A program made the translations under genes and the position numbers. The notes beneath the pieces are model-generated. The model ran no database searches. It was given only the letters and a program-made list of their open reading frames with translations, and was not told the origin of the DNA. From Glaciecola sp. UBA983 (GTDB taxonomy: Bacteria; Pseudomonadota; Gammaproteobacteria; Enterobacterales; Alteromonadaceae), in assembly GCA_002292215.1 (NCBI GenBank), contig DBBN01000021.1, positions 20,639-84,638 of the forward strand: a DNA stretch of 64,000 nucleotides. The letters run 5' to 3'. This document shows, one piece after another, positions 19,116 through 27,956 of this stretch. The first letter of the stretch is position 1, and each line of letters begins with the position of its first letter.

Positions 19116-20867
19116 CTATTGATTAAACGTGAGATTAGCAACGTTCGTTGCTTCTAAACCATCAGGCGCAATATTCAGTAACTGTAATGCGCCTCCCATA
19201 ATTTTTGAAAATACCGGTGCAGCCGTATCTCCGGCATAATATAAGTCTCCACCGGGTTCATTGATTAGCACGACCACTACGATTTGTGGGTCTGAAACCG
19301 GTGCAACACCAGCAAATATATTGACATAATTATCGCCATAACCACCTGCAATCGCTTTGCGACTGGTCCCCGTTTTACCTGCAACGCGATAACCGGCAAC
19401 CGCGGCTTTAGTAGCAGAACCGCCTTTTTGAGTCACACTTTCCATCATTTCCAATACGGCTTGCGTGTTTTGAGCGCTAAAGACTTGCTCTGCTTGTTTG
19501 TGGTTATTGTGTTTGATAATGGTTAATTCACGGTTAGCCCCACCATTGGCTAACGTGGTATACATACGACCGAGTTGTGCTGTGGTCACTGATAAACCAT
19601 AACCAAATGATAATGTCGCTAACTCAAATTCTGACCAGCGACTACGCTCATGAAATAAGCCCGCGCTTTCGCCTAGCAAACTCATACCCGTATCCGACAT
19701 TAAGCCCATGTTGTAATACGTGTCCAATAAAAACTCTTTGGGTACTGACAAAGCCAGTTTTGTGGTTCCAATATTGCTCGATTTTTGGATAATGCTACGT
19801 AAGTCTAATTCACCATAATTACGGCTGTCTTGCACTCGACTCCCGCCCAAGCGCATCCAACCTGGATTAGTATCAATGATGTCATCTTTTTTTATGACAC
19901 CAAATTCTAATGCACTTAATACCGCTAAAGGTTTTACTGCAGAACCCGGTTCAAATGCATCCGTGACGACACGGTTGCGAATTCGATGCGCACCGGTATT
20001 CTTACGATTATTTGGGTTGTAGGATGGGCCATTCACCATTGCCAAGACTTCCGCAGTTTCAACATCAATCACTAATGCAGAAGCCGAGCGGGCTTGATAG
20101 ACCGTGAGTGCTTTTTTAATCTCTTTGTAAGCCAGTGCTTGTATTCGTTGATCAATCGTTAAGACTAAATCACTGGCTTTTTTACCTTCTTTTTCTTTTA
20201 ACAACTCAATTTGGCGACCTTTACCATCGCGACGAATATAACGTCTATCCGGTGTACCGGTTAAATAGTCGTTGAACAAATATTCAATGCCTTCGATCCC
20301 TTTATCATCCACATTGGTAAAGCCAATTACATGTGCTGAGACTTCTCCAGATGGATAATAACGACGAGATTCATCGCGTAAGTACACCCCAGGAATATCC
20401 AGTTCATCCACATAATTAGCCATTGCAGGGGTCACTTGCCGTTGCAAATACACAAACCGACGTTTGGGATTACTGACCTTGGCCATTAAAGCTTGTGTAT
20501 CATTTTTTAAAACTTTGGCTAATGCATCCCAGCGACGCACGTCAGCCAGTGAATTTTGTTGTGCGATGATTTTAGGATCGGCATAAATTGCTTGAACCGG
20601 AATACTCACGGCAAGCTCTTGACCGTTGCGATCCATGATCAGACCGCGGTGAGCAGCGGCTTCACGCACGCGTTTAGTGCGATTATCACCTTGTTTGATT
20701 AACTGGTCTGGCTCAATCACTTGTATAAAAGCGGCTCTGACCCCAATTCCGGTAAACACTAGACAAATGCAAATAACAACAAACACAAACCGCCAATACA
20801 CCGTGGCAGGCGCTTGAGCTAGTTGAGTGGATTGAGCAGTCTTAGCTGCTTTAGATTGCTTAGTCAT
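19116..20867 (-). CDS. ftsI: Septal transpeptidase FtsI (penicillin-binding protein 3)
   Basis: The class B penicillin-binding protein that crosslinks septal peptidoglycan. The 583-residue protein has an N-terminal membrane helix (about 25-45), the pedestal domain, and a transpeptidase domain with the active-site triads S309-A-V-K312, S363-S-N365 and K497-T-G499. Its start overlaps the ftsL stop (20864). It is followed directly by murF, where murE is normally found. Confidence 0.97.
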   Translation of the reverse strand: MTKQSKAAKTAQSTQLAQAPATVYWRFVFVVICICLVFTGIGVRAAFIQVIEPDQLIKQGDNRTKRVREAAAHRGLIMDRNGQELAVSIPVQAIYADPKIIAQQNSLADVRRWDALAKVLKNDTQALMAKVSNPKRRFVYLQRQVTPAMANYVDELDIPGVYLRDESRRYYPSGEVSAHVIGFTNVDDKGIEGIEYLFNDYLTGTPDRRYIRRDGKGRQIELLKEKEGKKASDLVLTIDQRIQALAYKEIKKALTVYQARSASALVIDVETAEVLAMVNGPSYNPNNRKNTGAHRIRNRVVTDAFEPGSAVKPLAVLSALEFGVIKKDDIIDTNPGWMRLGGSRVQDSRNYGELDLRSIIQKSSNIGTTKLALSVPKEFLLDTYYNMGLMSDTGMSLLGESAGLFHERSRWSEFELATLSFGYGLSVTTAQLGRMYTTLANGGANRELTIIKHNNHKQAEQVFSAQNTQAVLEMMESVTQKGGSATKAAVAGYRVAGKTGTSRKAIAGGYGDNYVNIFAGVAPVSDPQIVVVVLINEPGGDLYYAGDTAAPVFSKIMGGALQLLNIAPDGLEATNVANLTFNQ

Positions 20868-21178
20868 TTGATTTTTACCACAATCTCACTTTCTGCATCC
20901 GGACGTTTCATATTTAATTTTTTATTGACCAACGTTTCGATGCGGTTATGTTCGGTCAATGCGCTCTGCTCTAAAACCAAGTGTCGCCACTCTACATCCA
21001 ATCGATCCTGTTCTTGCATCAAGGCTTCTACTTCAATCGATAGCTGGCGATTATACTGTGCACTTAGTACTACGCTGTAGGCGGTTCCCATAACGGCTAA
21101 AAACAACAAAACCCGCGTAAAATTGCGGGTCAAATCCGTTAACATAATATCCACTAAACTCGCGCGTTGGAGCGTCAT
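20864..21178 (-). CDS. ftsL: Cell division protein FtsL
   Basis: A small bitopic protein that pairs with FtsB through a periplasmic coiled coil and activates FtsWI. The 104-residue product has one membrane helix (about 22-42) and a leucine/glutamate-rich periplasmic helix, ending with the [16 protein letters not shown] stretch typical of the family. The ATG overlaps the rsmH stop as ATGA. The gene's place between rsmH and ftsI supports the call, since FtsL is weakly conserved in sequence. An internal ATG at 21145 is an alternative start. Confidence 0.93.
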   Translation of the reverse strand: MTLQRASLVDIMLTDLTRNFTRVLLFLAVMGTAYSVVLSAQYNRQLSIEVEALMQEQDRLDVEWRHLVLEQSALTEHNRIETLVNKKLNMKRPDAESEIVVKIK

Positions 21179-22107
21179 AGTTTTTCAGCCACCCGCAACA
21201 CCGAACTTCGAGCCCGCGGATTAAGAGCAATCTCAGCGGCACTTGGTTTTGTCGCTTTACCGACTAATTTGAGCACTTTATCAGCGTCAATAACGGATTG
21301 CATAATGGGCATGTTATGCGGCACTTGTTTACCTTTGCTTTGTTCGCGCATAAAGCGTTTAACCATGCGATCTTCTAACGAATGAAAGCTGATTACGGTA
21401 AGACGTCCACCTGGTTTTAACAATTTTACTGCCGCTTTTAAACCATCACGTAATTGGTCTAATTCGCTATTTATGTAAATGCGAATTCCCTGGAAAGCCC
21501 GTGTGGCTGGGTGTTTATGTTTATCTTTAACAGGCATTGCGTCGGCAATGATTTTAGCTAATTGTAAGGTATGCGTAATCGGGGTATGCACGCGAGTGTT
21601 AACGATGGCATGGGCAATACGTTTACCAAACTTTTCTTCACCAAACTCTTTGATTACTTGCGCAATATCTTGTTCGTCAGCATACATCAACCACTCCGCA
21701 GCACTATGCCCAGAGCTAGTATCCATTCTCATATCAAGAGGTCCATCACGTAAAAAACTAAAACCACGTTCTGATTCATCTAATTGTGGCGAAGACACAC
21801 CTAGATCCATCAAAATACCATCGACTTGTCCATGTAACTCATTGGTTGGTGACACATCATCCATTTGTGCAAATGCACTATGTACAATCGAAAAACTGGG
21901 ATTAGTTTGGAATCGTTCAGCGGCTTTGATAGCACTTGGATCACGATCGAATGCAATCAAGCGACCATTTTCTGATAAACCTTGTAAAATATGACTTGAA
22001 TGACCCCCTCGGCCAAATGTCGCGTCGATATAAATACCATCAGGTTTAATATCTAAACCAGCAATCGATTCGTGCAACAGCACCGACGTGTGGGCGGGAT
22101 CCATCAT
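21175..22107 (-). CDS. rsmH: 16S rRNA (cytosine-1402-N4)-methyltransferase RsmH (MraW)
   Basis: S-adenosylmethionine-dependent enzyme that methylates N4 of C1402 in the 16S rRNA decoding centre. The 310-residue protein begins [18 protein letters not shown]. It has the motif [12 protein letters not shown] for cofactor binding, [15 protein letters not shown], the [13 protein letters not shown] stretch and FQGIRIYIN, all typical of RsmH. The start overlaps the mraZ stop. It is the second gene of the dcw operon. Confidence 0.97.
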   Translation of the reverse strand: MMDPAHTSVLLHESIAGLDIKPDGIYIDATFGRGGHSSHILQGLSENGRLIAFDRDPSAIKAAERFQTNPSFSIVHSAFAQMDDVSPTNELHGQVDGILMDLGVSSPQLDESERGFSFLRDGPLDMRMDTSSGHSAAEWLMYADEQDIAQVIKEFGEEKFGKRIAHAIVNTRVHTPITHTLQLAKIIADAMPVKDKHKHPATRAFQGIRIYINSELDQLRDGLKAAVKLLKPGGRLTVISFHSLEDRMVKRFMREQSKGKQVPHNMPIMQSVIDADKVLKLVGKATKPSAAEIALNPRARSSVLRVAEKL

Positions 22108-22562
22108 AATGAGAAGTCCTGTAAGCGTTCGGTTAGCTCAAAATCACCTTGCTGTTCAGTCTGAATATCTTGTTCAATTTGTTGTTGCCAAACATCAGCA
22201 TCCCAAATTTCAAATTTATTTAATTGCCCAACTAGCATAATTTGCTTATCTAGTTTGGCGTGCTGGCGCAGTGGAGTAGAGAGATGAAAACGGCCATTTT
22301 TATCCATATCCCCTTCCATGGCATAACCAAGTAAAAGGCGACGAATTCGGCGTTCATGAGGATTAGTTGTGGAAAGTTTTTGGAGTTTTAACTCGATTTC
22401 TTCCCATTCATGTAGTGGGTAAAGTAGCAAACAGCTTTGTACAGTATCAATGGTACACACCAAGCGCCCGGCACAATCATCTAGCAATGACTGACGATAC
22501 CGAGTTGGTATTGCCACCCTGCCTTTGACATCTAGATTGATTGCATTTGCGCCGCGGAACAT
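22104..22562 (-). CDS. mraZ: Transcriptional regulator MraZ
   Basis: First gene of the dcw operon; MraZ binds repeats upstream of its own gene and represses the cluster. The 152-residue protein matches the family length and has the two AbrB-like SpoVT swapped-hairpin halves, with [13 protein letters not shown] near residues 10-22 and [14 protein letters not shown] in the second half. An AAGG ribosome site precedes the ATG. The likely operator lies about 120-150 bp upstream at 22684-22714. Confidence 0.97.
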   Translation of the reverse strand: MFRGANAINLDVKGRVAIPTRYRQSLLDDCAGRLVCTIDTVQSCLLLYPLHEWEEIELKLQKLSTTNPHERRIRRLLLGYAMEGDMDKNGRFHLSTPLRQHAKLDKQIMLVGQLNKFEIWDADVWQQQIEQDIQTEQQGDFELTERLQDFSL

Positions 22563-22683
22563 TCCAAGACCCTTTTTAGTATTATTGAGACTTTATTTTG
22601 GTAATGATGGCGTGGTGGAAGATTATTATTTTTATGTTTGTGTCACAGGTTTTTAATCATTTACATGTCCGTATGTCTTAATG

Positions 22684-22714
22684 ATCCACTTTTTGCCACT
22701 TTTACCCACTTTTG
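22684..22714 (-). promoter_or_regulatory. MraZ operator: three 10-bp direct repeats
   Basis: On the minus strand three units AAAAGTGGGT, AAAAGTGGCA and AAAAGTGGAT follow one another with an exact 10-base period. Known MraZ operators are direct TGGGN repeats separated by 5-base spacers, that is a 10-base period, upstream of mraZ. Position, orientation and spacing agree. A -35/-10 pair cannot be fixed with certainty; GTGACA followed by TAATAATC-like sequence downstream of the repeats is a candidate. Confidence 0.85.
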
Positions 22715-22814
22715 TGAGTTTATTGCCTAATCTGATCCACGTCAACACAAATAAACAAATAAAACGCCCTGACACTCTGCTCGGTCTTCGTCGAGATCGC
22801 GATAAATAATAGGT

Positions 22815-22850
22815 AAAAAAAAACCACTGCCTAAAGGCTGTGGTTTTTTT
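22815..22850 (-). terminator. Terminator after the SapC-like gene (possibly bidirectional)
   Basis: A hairpin with arms AAACCACTGCC and GGCTGTGGTTT (one internal mismatch) and a TAAA loop, flanked by an A run on the left and a T run on the right of the + strand. On the minus strand it follows the 22891 gene by about 40 bases. Confidence 0.75.
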
Positions 22851-22890
22851 ATAACAATATGAAGTAGTTAGTCTATGCCGACTAGACTAC

Positions 22891-23688
22891 TTATGCTTTA
22901 TCAGTAGCTTCAGCTTCTTTTTCTGCTAAAGCTTTCGCTTTGGCCGCAGCTTCAGCAGCTAAATTAACAATTTGTAATGAACGAATTGGTTTGTCAGTTT
23001 TGTTCGACAATTCAACTAAACGGTTCAACTGGCTTAAAGACATCATTAATGCGTAAATTGCTCCAGAGAAGCCTTTTTTGTGTAACGTTAAGATTTCTTC
23101 GTCAGGCAAGTTAAATAATTTGTTTTCATCGATACTTAACATGCCCGTAATTGCGCGGCGTTCACCGGCATCCGTTACCATACGGATTTCAATTTCAGTT
23201 AACAGGTCAAGCTCAACCACTTTAGTGATGAATTCTTGCGTTAGACGCTCTGAATTAGCTAAGAAGTCTAAAAACTCTAAACGATTTTTTAATAAATCAG
23301 CAGCTTCACCTTCAGCCGTAAATAACGGAGCACCGTCATCAGTGATCAATGTAGACGCATCATCAATGAACACACCTAAATTACCGTTATCCGGACGAAT
23401 ATCAAATGGGTAGCGTTGAATATTCATAGGAACTTGTGGTGCCTGCCAACGACCTTCAGCAAAATATAGGTTCGATTCTTTTTCGATTCCTAACATGCAT
23501 ACTGTATGGTGATTGCCTGTTTGTTCGTCCTTGATAAATACCATCGGAATAGCGCCGGCTAATTGTGCAAACTCACGGATTGAAGCAGCGGCTAGGTGAG
23601 TGTTTTGCGTAAATGCAAAATCATTTTTCGTAGATAGTTTTATATCTTTGTGTACGGCCTTATCTAAAGGTACGTAATTCATCGCCAT
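22891..23688 (-). CDS. SapC family protein
   Basis: The 265-residue product resembles the SapC family (PF07277): an N-terminal FAQLAGAIPMVFIKDEQTG segment, then the LYFAEGRWQAPQVPMNIQRYPF motif, GVFIDDAS, and a C-terminal LHKKGFSGAIYALMMSLSQLNRL stretch. The family was named from S-layer operons of Campylobacter, but its biochemical role is not established; in Caulobacter and Alteromonadales relatives lie near TonB-dependent receptors and carbohydrate uptake genes. No signal peptide is seen, so it is probably cytoplasmic. The tail is rich in A, K and E. It stands alone, between its own terminator and a 172-bp upstream gap shared with a divergent dipeptidase gene. Confidence 0.85.
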   Translation of the reverse strand: MAMNYVPLDKAVHKDIKLSTKNDFAFTQNTHLAAASIREFAQLAGAIPMVFIKDEQTGNHHTVCMLGIEKESNLYFAEGRWQAPQVPMNIQRYPFDIRPDNGNLGVFIDDASTLITDDGAPLFTAEGEAADLLKNRLEFLDFLANSERLTQEFITKVVELDLLTEIEIRMVTDAGERRAITGMLSIDENKLFNLPDEEILTLHKKGFSGAIYALMMSLSQLNRLVELSNKTDKPIRSLQIVNLAAEAAAKAKALAEKEAEATDKA

Positions 23689-23860
23689 GGGAAATATTCT
23701 CGTTGTTGTGATAGTAAGTTAAGTTATGGGATGATTATGTGAAAATTCAACCGTAATGTCATGTTATATCCACAAATTGTTACAAAAATGTGAGTTTTTT
23801 CTATTTTTTTAATTGTGTTAGAGTTTAGATGTTTAGATTTTAACCAACAAGGATTGACGG

Positions 23861-25087
23861 ATGATGAAACATCGTACAAGTGTCACTGCGGTATATTTAC
23901 TTGCTGCATTAGGATTGTCGGGCTGTGCAGCTAAGCCCCCTGCAACTGAGTTAACCCAAGCACAACGGATTGCCAAATCGGCTATCATTGTTGATGGTCA
24001 TATCGATGTGCCTTATCGGGTTAATAAACACTGGGTCGATGTGACTCAAGCGACGGCTGATGGTGATTTTGATTACCCTCGTGCAGTACAAGGCGGTTTA
24101 AATGCGCCCTTTATGTCGATTTATGTCCCTGCTAGTTTGGATAACTCCAAAGCATCCATTCAGTTAGCTAACACCTTAATCGATACGGTTGAAGCAATCG
24201 TTGCGCGCGCGCCAGATAAATTTGCTATTGCGACCACAGTTGCAGATGTGCGTAAGCAATTTACCCAAGGATTGATTTCGCTTCCTTTAGGCATGGAAAA
24301 TGGCTCACCGATACAAGGTGATTTAGGCAACTTACAACACTTTTATAATCGTGGGATCCGTTACATCACGTTAGCGCATTCACAAAGCAATCATATTAGT
24401 GATTCATCCTATGATATTCGTAAACGGTGGCAAGGGTTGTCTCCGTTTGGAAAAACGCTGATCAATCAAATGAATAACCTAGGAATGTTGATCGATATAT
24501 CACATGTCTCAGACCAAGCTTTTTATCAAGTTATCGAGCTATCCCGCGCACCTGTGATTGCTTCGCATTCGTCGATTCGTTTTTTCACCCCAGGATGGGA
24601 GCGCAATATGGATCAAGCGATGCTCAAAGCACTGGGGGCAAATGGTGGCGTGATAATGATTAATTTTGGCTCTGGTTTTGTCAGTCCTCAAGCTCGTCAA
24701 TGGTGGGATCGTTTAGTGGCGTTACGCGAACAATGGGCTGTTGAATTTGGTCAAACGAGTCCCGAAACGCTGGCGTTGGAGGCGGAGTATAGACAGACTA
24801 ATCCATATCCATTCGCCGACTTAGAGACCGTTCTGGATCATATTGATTTGGTTAAAGCGACAATAGGTGCTGAGCATATAGGCATTGGCTCTGATTTTGA
24901 TGGTGTCGGCAATACCTTACCGACACAATTAAAGGATGTCTCTACCTACCCTAATTTGATCCAAGGACTGCTCGACCGAGGTTACAGCGAAAACGAAATC
25001 ACCGGTATATTAGGGCTAAATTTATTACGTGTATGGGAGCAAGTAGAACAGCTCGCTACACCTGTCGCCAAAACAGTATCAGATTAA
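23861..25087 (+). CDS. Membrane dipeptidase (peptidase M19) lipoprotein
   Basis: A predicted zinc dipeptidase of the renal dipeptidase family, acting on L,D- or L,L-dipeptides in the periplasm. The 408-residue protein has a lipoprotein signal (LAALGLSGC, lipid on the cysteine near residue 22). Metal-site motifs include DGHIDVPYR (HxD), GMENGSP (bridging glutamate), ISHVSD and ASHSS (histidines) and IGIGSDFDGVG. An AAGGA ribosome site lies seven bases before the ATG. Its 3' end overlaps the convergent small membrane gene by 9 bp. Confidence 0.92.
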   Translation: MMKHRTSVTAVYLLAALGLSGCAAKPPATELTQAQRIAKSAIIVDGHIDVPYRVNKHWVDVTQATADGDFDYPRAVQGGLNAPFMSIYVPASLDNSKASIQLANTLIDTVEAIVARAPDKFAIATTVADVRKQFTQGLISLPLGMENGSPIQGDLGNLQHFYNRGIRYITLAHSQSNHISDSSYDIRKRWQGLSPFGKTLINQMNNLGMLIDISHVSDQAFYQVIELSRAPVIASHSSIRFFTPGWERNMDQAMLKALGANGGVIMINFGSGFVSPQARQWWDRLVALREQWAVEFGQTSPETLALEAEYRQTNPYPFADLETVLDHIDLVKATIGAEHIGIGSDFDGVGNTLPTQLKDVSTYPNLIQGLLDRGYSENEITGILGLNLLRVWEQVEQLATPVAKTVSD

Positions 25088-25354
25088 TAGCAAAAATCCG
25101 ACAAAGGTAAAGAAGGCAATCCCGATATACGGAAATGGGGATTGCCAAATCGACATAGGTTTCATTTCAACTTTGACCGGTTGCTGTAACTCACCCGATA
25201 AGATGTCTTTGCGCTTTTTCATGAAGTACACTTGTAAGCCTATCGCCAAAACAATGGCTAACGCCATCCAAATGCTAAACTCCTCATACAACCAAACGGC
25301 GTAAAAATACAAAAAAACATATATCGCTATAATTATCCAAAAAAAACCTCTCAT
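25079..25354 (-). CDS. Small hydrophobic membrane protein of unknown function
   Basis: A 91-residue protein with three likely membrane helices: about residues 3-24, 27-45 and 70-91, separated by a short basic-acidic loop (MKKRKDILSGELQQPVKVEMKP). The ATG at 25354 is chosen over a GTG at 25384 because an AAGGAAAG ribosome site lies directly before it. I do not recognise the family. It lies downstream of an alpha/beta hydrolase gene on the same strand (43-bp gap) and may be cotranscribed. Confidence 0.7.
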   Translation of the reverse strand: MRGFFWIIIAIYVFLYFYAVWLYEEFSIWMALAIVLAIGLQVYFMKKRKDILSGELQQPVKVEMKPMSIWQSPFPYIGIAFFTFVGFLLLI

Positions 25355-25397
25355 GCCACTTTCCTTCTTATTATAAGTTGTCACGCATAAACTTAGG

Positions 25398-26492
25398 TTA
25401 TTGCGCCAAAAAATTAACCGCCATCGCCATCATGTGACCGTATACAGGATTTGCTTTTACCACATCACAATTCGCTAAAGGATTGGGGTCGTCCAGACCA
25501 ATAACGCTAACCTGAGCTTGATTCAGTGGTAAATTTGCATGGCAAACATGCATGCTCTCTGCAATTTCAAACAATGTGTGCGGAGCAATAGCGACGCTAA
25601 TCAGCTCTTGTATTCCTAAAATCGGAGTGATTTGATCATATTGTGAATGCGCAGCAAAAATAGGTATATTAATCCCAGAAGTCGTGTCTAAGCGTTTACG
25701 CACACTGCGAATAATATCCATTAAAATTAACGCAGCATGGTTAGATATTTCAGGGTACTTAAATGGATTTTGCGATGTCGTGACATAATCACCATCGATT
25801 ATTTTGCTGATCCACTTAGCAAACGGAATTTTCGATAACGTTTCGGCATTCTCCGCTAAACGCAATGCACCGGAAAACAACATCAACCCATCAACGTTAG
25901 CTAAATGATCTAGCATGTAGTCAGTGGCTAATGTGCCTCCGCTTGAAAACCCGCCTACATATAACTCAGTACCTAATTCCCTGACAGTAGCAATGACTTG
26001 TTGAACGTATTCACGCCAAATCTGAGCTAATTGAGGATCGTGTAGTATTGCAGTAGGGTTGTTGACTCCATGTCCAGGGAGTAGCCCCACAACAACCGTA
26101 TGACCTTTGGCATGGAGCTCTTGAGCAATAGATCGGAGATAATATGGTGAATCACTCAAACCATGAAATAATACAATTAGTTTTTTTGTAGGTTGGGCGT
26201 GAGCGAGAATAAAAGGTGCGTTACCCGCATTACGTAACAATTCGCCACAGACTTGAATACTGTTATCAAGCGCTAAAATCGGCATTTTCTTGGCGGTTAA
26301 TTGCTTAGTAATCGGATAATCAATACAAGGAGTCAGCGAGCCAATCCATGGTATATGCGATTGCGCAAACTCATTGCTAATGTGATTGTTAGCGCCACTC
26401 AGAGTGCTATAAAGAGTGCCACTCATAGAGGCAAAGCTTTGCACGCTGATAAGCATACCAAAGAGTAAAACAACACAACGAAATAAAAACAT
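25398..26492 (-). CDS. Secreted alpha/beta hydrolase (lysophospholipase/esterase-like)
   Basis: A predicted periplasmic serine hydrolase. The 364-residue protein starts with a cleavable signal peptide (cleavage near SFA-SM, residue 22). Its alpha/beta-hydrolase core includes the oxyanion LFHGLSDSP motif, the nucleophile elbow GGFSSGG, a likely acid in HSQYDQITP and a likely catalytic histidine in ESMHVCH. It resembles the S33 aminopeptidase/monoacylglycerol lipase group (COG1647/COG2267). The substrate is unknown. It lies after the prsR terminator and before a small membrane protein gene. Confidence 0.82.
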   Translation of the reverse strand: MFLFRCVVLLFGMLISVQSFASMSGTLYSTLSGANNHISNEFAQSHIPWIGSLTPCIDYPITKQLTAKKMPILALDNSIQVCGELLRNAGNAPFILAHAQPTKKLIVLFHGLSDSPYYLRSIAQELHAKGHTVVVGLLPGHGVNNPTAILHDPQLAQIWREYVQQVIATVRELGTELYVGGFSSGGTLATDYMLDHLANVDGLMLFSGALRLAENAETLSKIPFAKWISKIIDGDYVTTSQNPFKYPEISNHAALILMDIIRSVRKRLDTTSGINIPIFAAHSQYDQITPILGIQELISVAIAPHTLFEIAESMHVCHANLPLNQAQVSVIGLDDPNPLANCDVVKANPVYGHMMAMAVNFLAQ

Positions 26493-26514
26493 TAAAGTGC
26501 CTATGGGTGATAAA

Positions 26515-26562
26515 AATAAAGCGTCAATGCGCTAATCTTTCGATTATGACACTGACGCTTTA
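26515..26562 (-). terminator. Terminator after prsR
   Basis: An outer stem of nine base pairs (AAAGCGTCA / TGACGCTTT) encloses an inner stem (TAATC / GATTA). On the minus strand it is followed by TTTATTTTTA. It lies 16 bases past the prsR stop codon. Confidence 0.65.
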
Positions 26563-26577
26563 TAATTAGCAAATTAA

Positions 26578-27936
26578 TCAGACACTGGTTTTGAGATCTT
26601 CCAAGTGATATTTATCAATTAACGAATAGAGTGTTGGACGAGTTACACCTAATAACTCTGCTGCTTTGGACATGTTTTTATCCGCTCGAGTATAGGCTCT
26701 GCGAATCGCTTTACTTTCGGCTTCTTCGCGGATAGTACGTAAATTCAATACTTCAACCGTTTGCACTTCAGCCGACACAAACAATGATAAATCATCCGCA
26801 TGGATCACATTACCTTCGGCTAAGATCACCGCAGATTTCAGTTTGTTTTGAAGTTCACGAATATTACCCGGCCATTGATGCTGTAACATTGCTTTGATAG
26901 CAGAGTCACTAAAGCCTTTCACTTTACTACTAAAATCTTCGGCATATTGTTTCAAGAATGTTTTGGCGAGTAAAATCACATCATTTTCGCGATCACGTAG
27001 TGGCGGAATATTAATGACCATTTCCCCAACGCGATAAAACAAATCTTCACGAAAAGTTTCCCCGCTGACCATGGTTTGTAAGTCTCGGTGCGTTGCACAG
27101 ACAACACGAATATCGACATTGATTTCACTGCGTCCCCCCACTCGTTCAATGACGCGCTCTTGTAAAAAACGGAGCATTTTTGCTTGTAGTCCAATCGGCA
27201 TATCCCCAATTTCATCCAAGAAAAGCGTGCCACCTTGTGCTGTTTCTATTTTACCTAACGTGGTTTTATTCGCTCCCGTAAACGCCCCCTTTTCATACCC
27301 AAACAGCTCACTTTCAAGTAAGTTTTCAGGTATTGAAGCACAGTTAATGGCAACAAAAGGTTTTTCAGCTCTCGGACTTGCTTCATGAATACTACGGGCA
27401 AACACTTCTTTTCCCGTTCCACTTTCACCCAGTAACAAGGTTGTAATATCCGTTTTAGCAATTTTTTCAGCGCGTTTACTTACTGTTTGAATTGATTCTG
27501 ATACACCGATAATTCGTCCCATTGATGGTCTTGTGGCCATTAAACGTCGGTTTTGAGCTTCGAGACTAGACACATGCAGCGCACGAGCAACTAAAATTTT
27601 AATGGTATCGGAATCAATGGGTTTTTGATAAAAATCATATGCCCCTAATTCAATCGCGTGTAACGCATGTTCTTTATCGTTATTACCAGTCACGACAATA
27701 ACTTTAGTGTGTGGGGCTAATGATAAAATTTCTTCGAGGGCTTTTAAGCCCTCAGAGGCATTAGCAGGATCGGGAGGCAATCCGAGATCTAGCGTAACGA
27801 CAGTCGGTTCAAATCGACGCAACTGAGTAATGGCAGATTCCCGATCGCCGGCAAACACCACATCAAAATCGGTTAAACTCCACTTTAACTGTTTCTGAAT
27901 TCCCAAATCATCATCGACTACTAATACTTTGCTCAT
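26578..27936 (-). CDS. prsR: Sigma-54-dependent response regulator PrsR (PEP-CTERM system)
   Basis: Response regulator of the PrsK/PrsR pair that in PEP-CTERM/exosortase bacteria activates sigma-54 promoters of PEP-CTERM protein genes. The 452-residue protein has a receiver domain (1-125, likely phosphoacceptor D50 in VVTLDLGLPPDP). The AAA+ domain carries Walker A GESGTGKE at 170-177 and the sigma-54 contact motif GAFTGA at 217-222. A Fis-type helix-turn-helix ends it (KAAELLGVTRPTLYSLI). The LGLPPDPANASEGL insertion is typical of PrsR rather than NtrC. It lies 20 bp after prsK. No exosortase, EPS or PEP-CTERM gene is in this window. Confidence 0.88.
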   Translation of the reverse strand: MSKVLVVDDDLGIQKQLKWSLTDFDVVFAGDRESAITQLRRFEPTVVTLDLGLPPDPANASEGLKALEEILSLAPHTKVIVVTGNNDKEHALHAIELGAYDFYQKPIDSDTIKILVARALHVSSLEAQNRRLMATRPSMGRIIGVSESIQTVSKRAEKIAKTDITTLLLGESGTGKEVFARSIHEASPRAEKPFVAINCASIPENLLESELFGYEKGAFTGANKTTLGKIETAQGGTLFLDEIGDMPIGLQAKMLRFLQERVIERVGGRSEINVDIRVVCATHRDLQTMVSGETFREDLFYRVGEMVINIPPLRDRENDVILLAKTFLKQYAEDFSSKVKGFSDSAIKAMLQHQWPGNIRELQNKLKSAVILAEGNVIHADDLSLFVSAEVQTVEVLNLRTIREEAESKAIRRAYTRADKNMSKAAELLGVTRPTLYSLIDKYHLEDLKTSV

Positions 27937-27956
27937 GCTCTATCCTTGATTGACGG

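Noticed and set aside
22780..22795. Small hairpin between mraZ promoter and SapC terminator
   Set aside because: Arms of only four bases (CTCG / CGAG) and no T run; likely chance.
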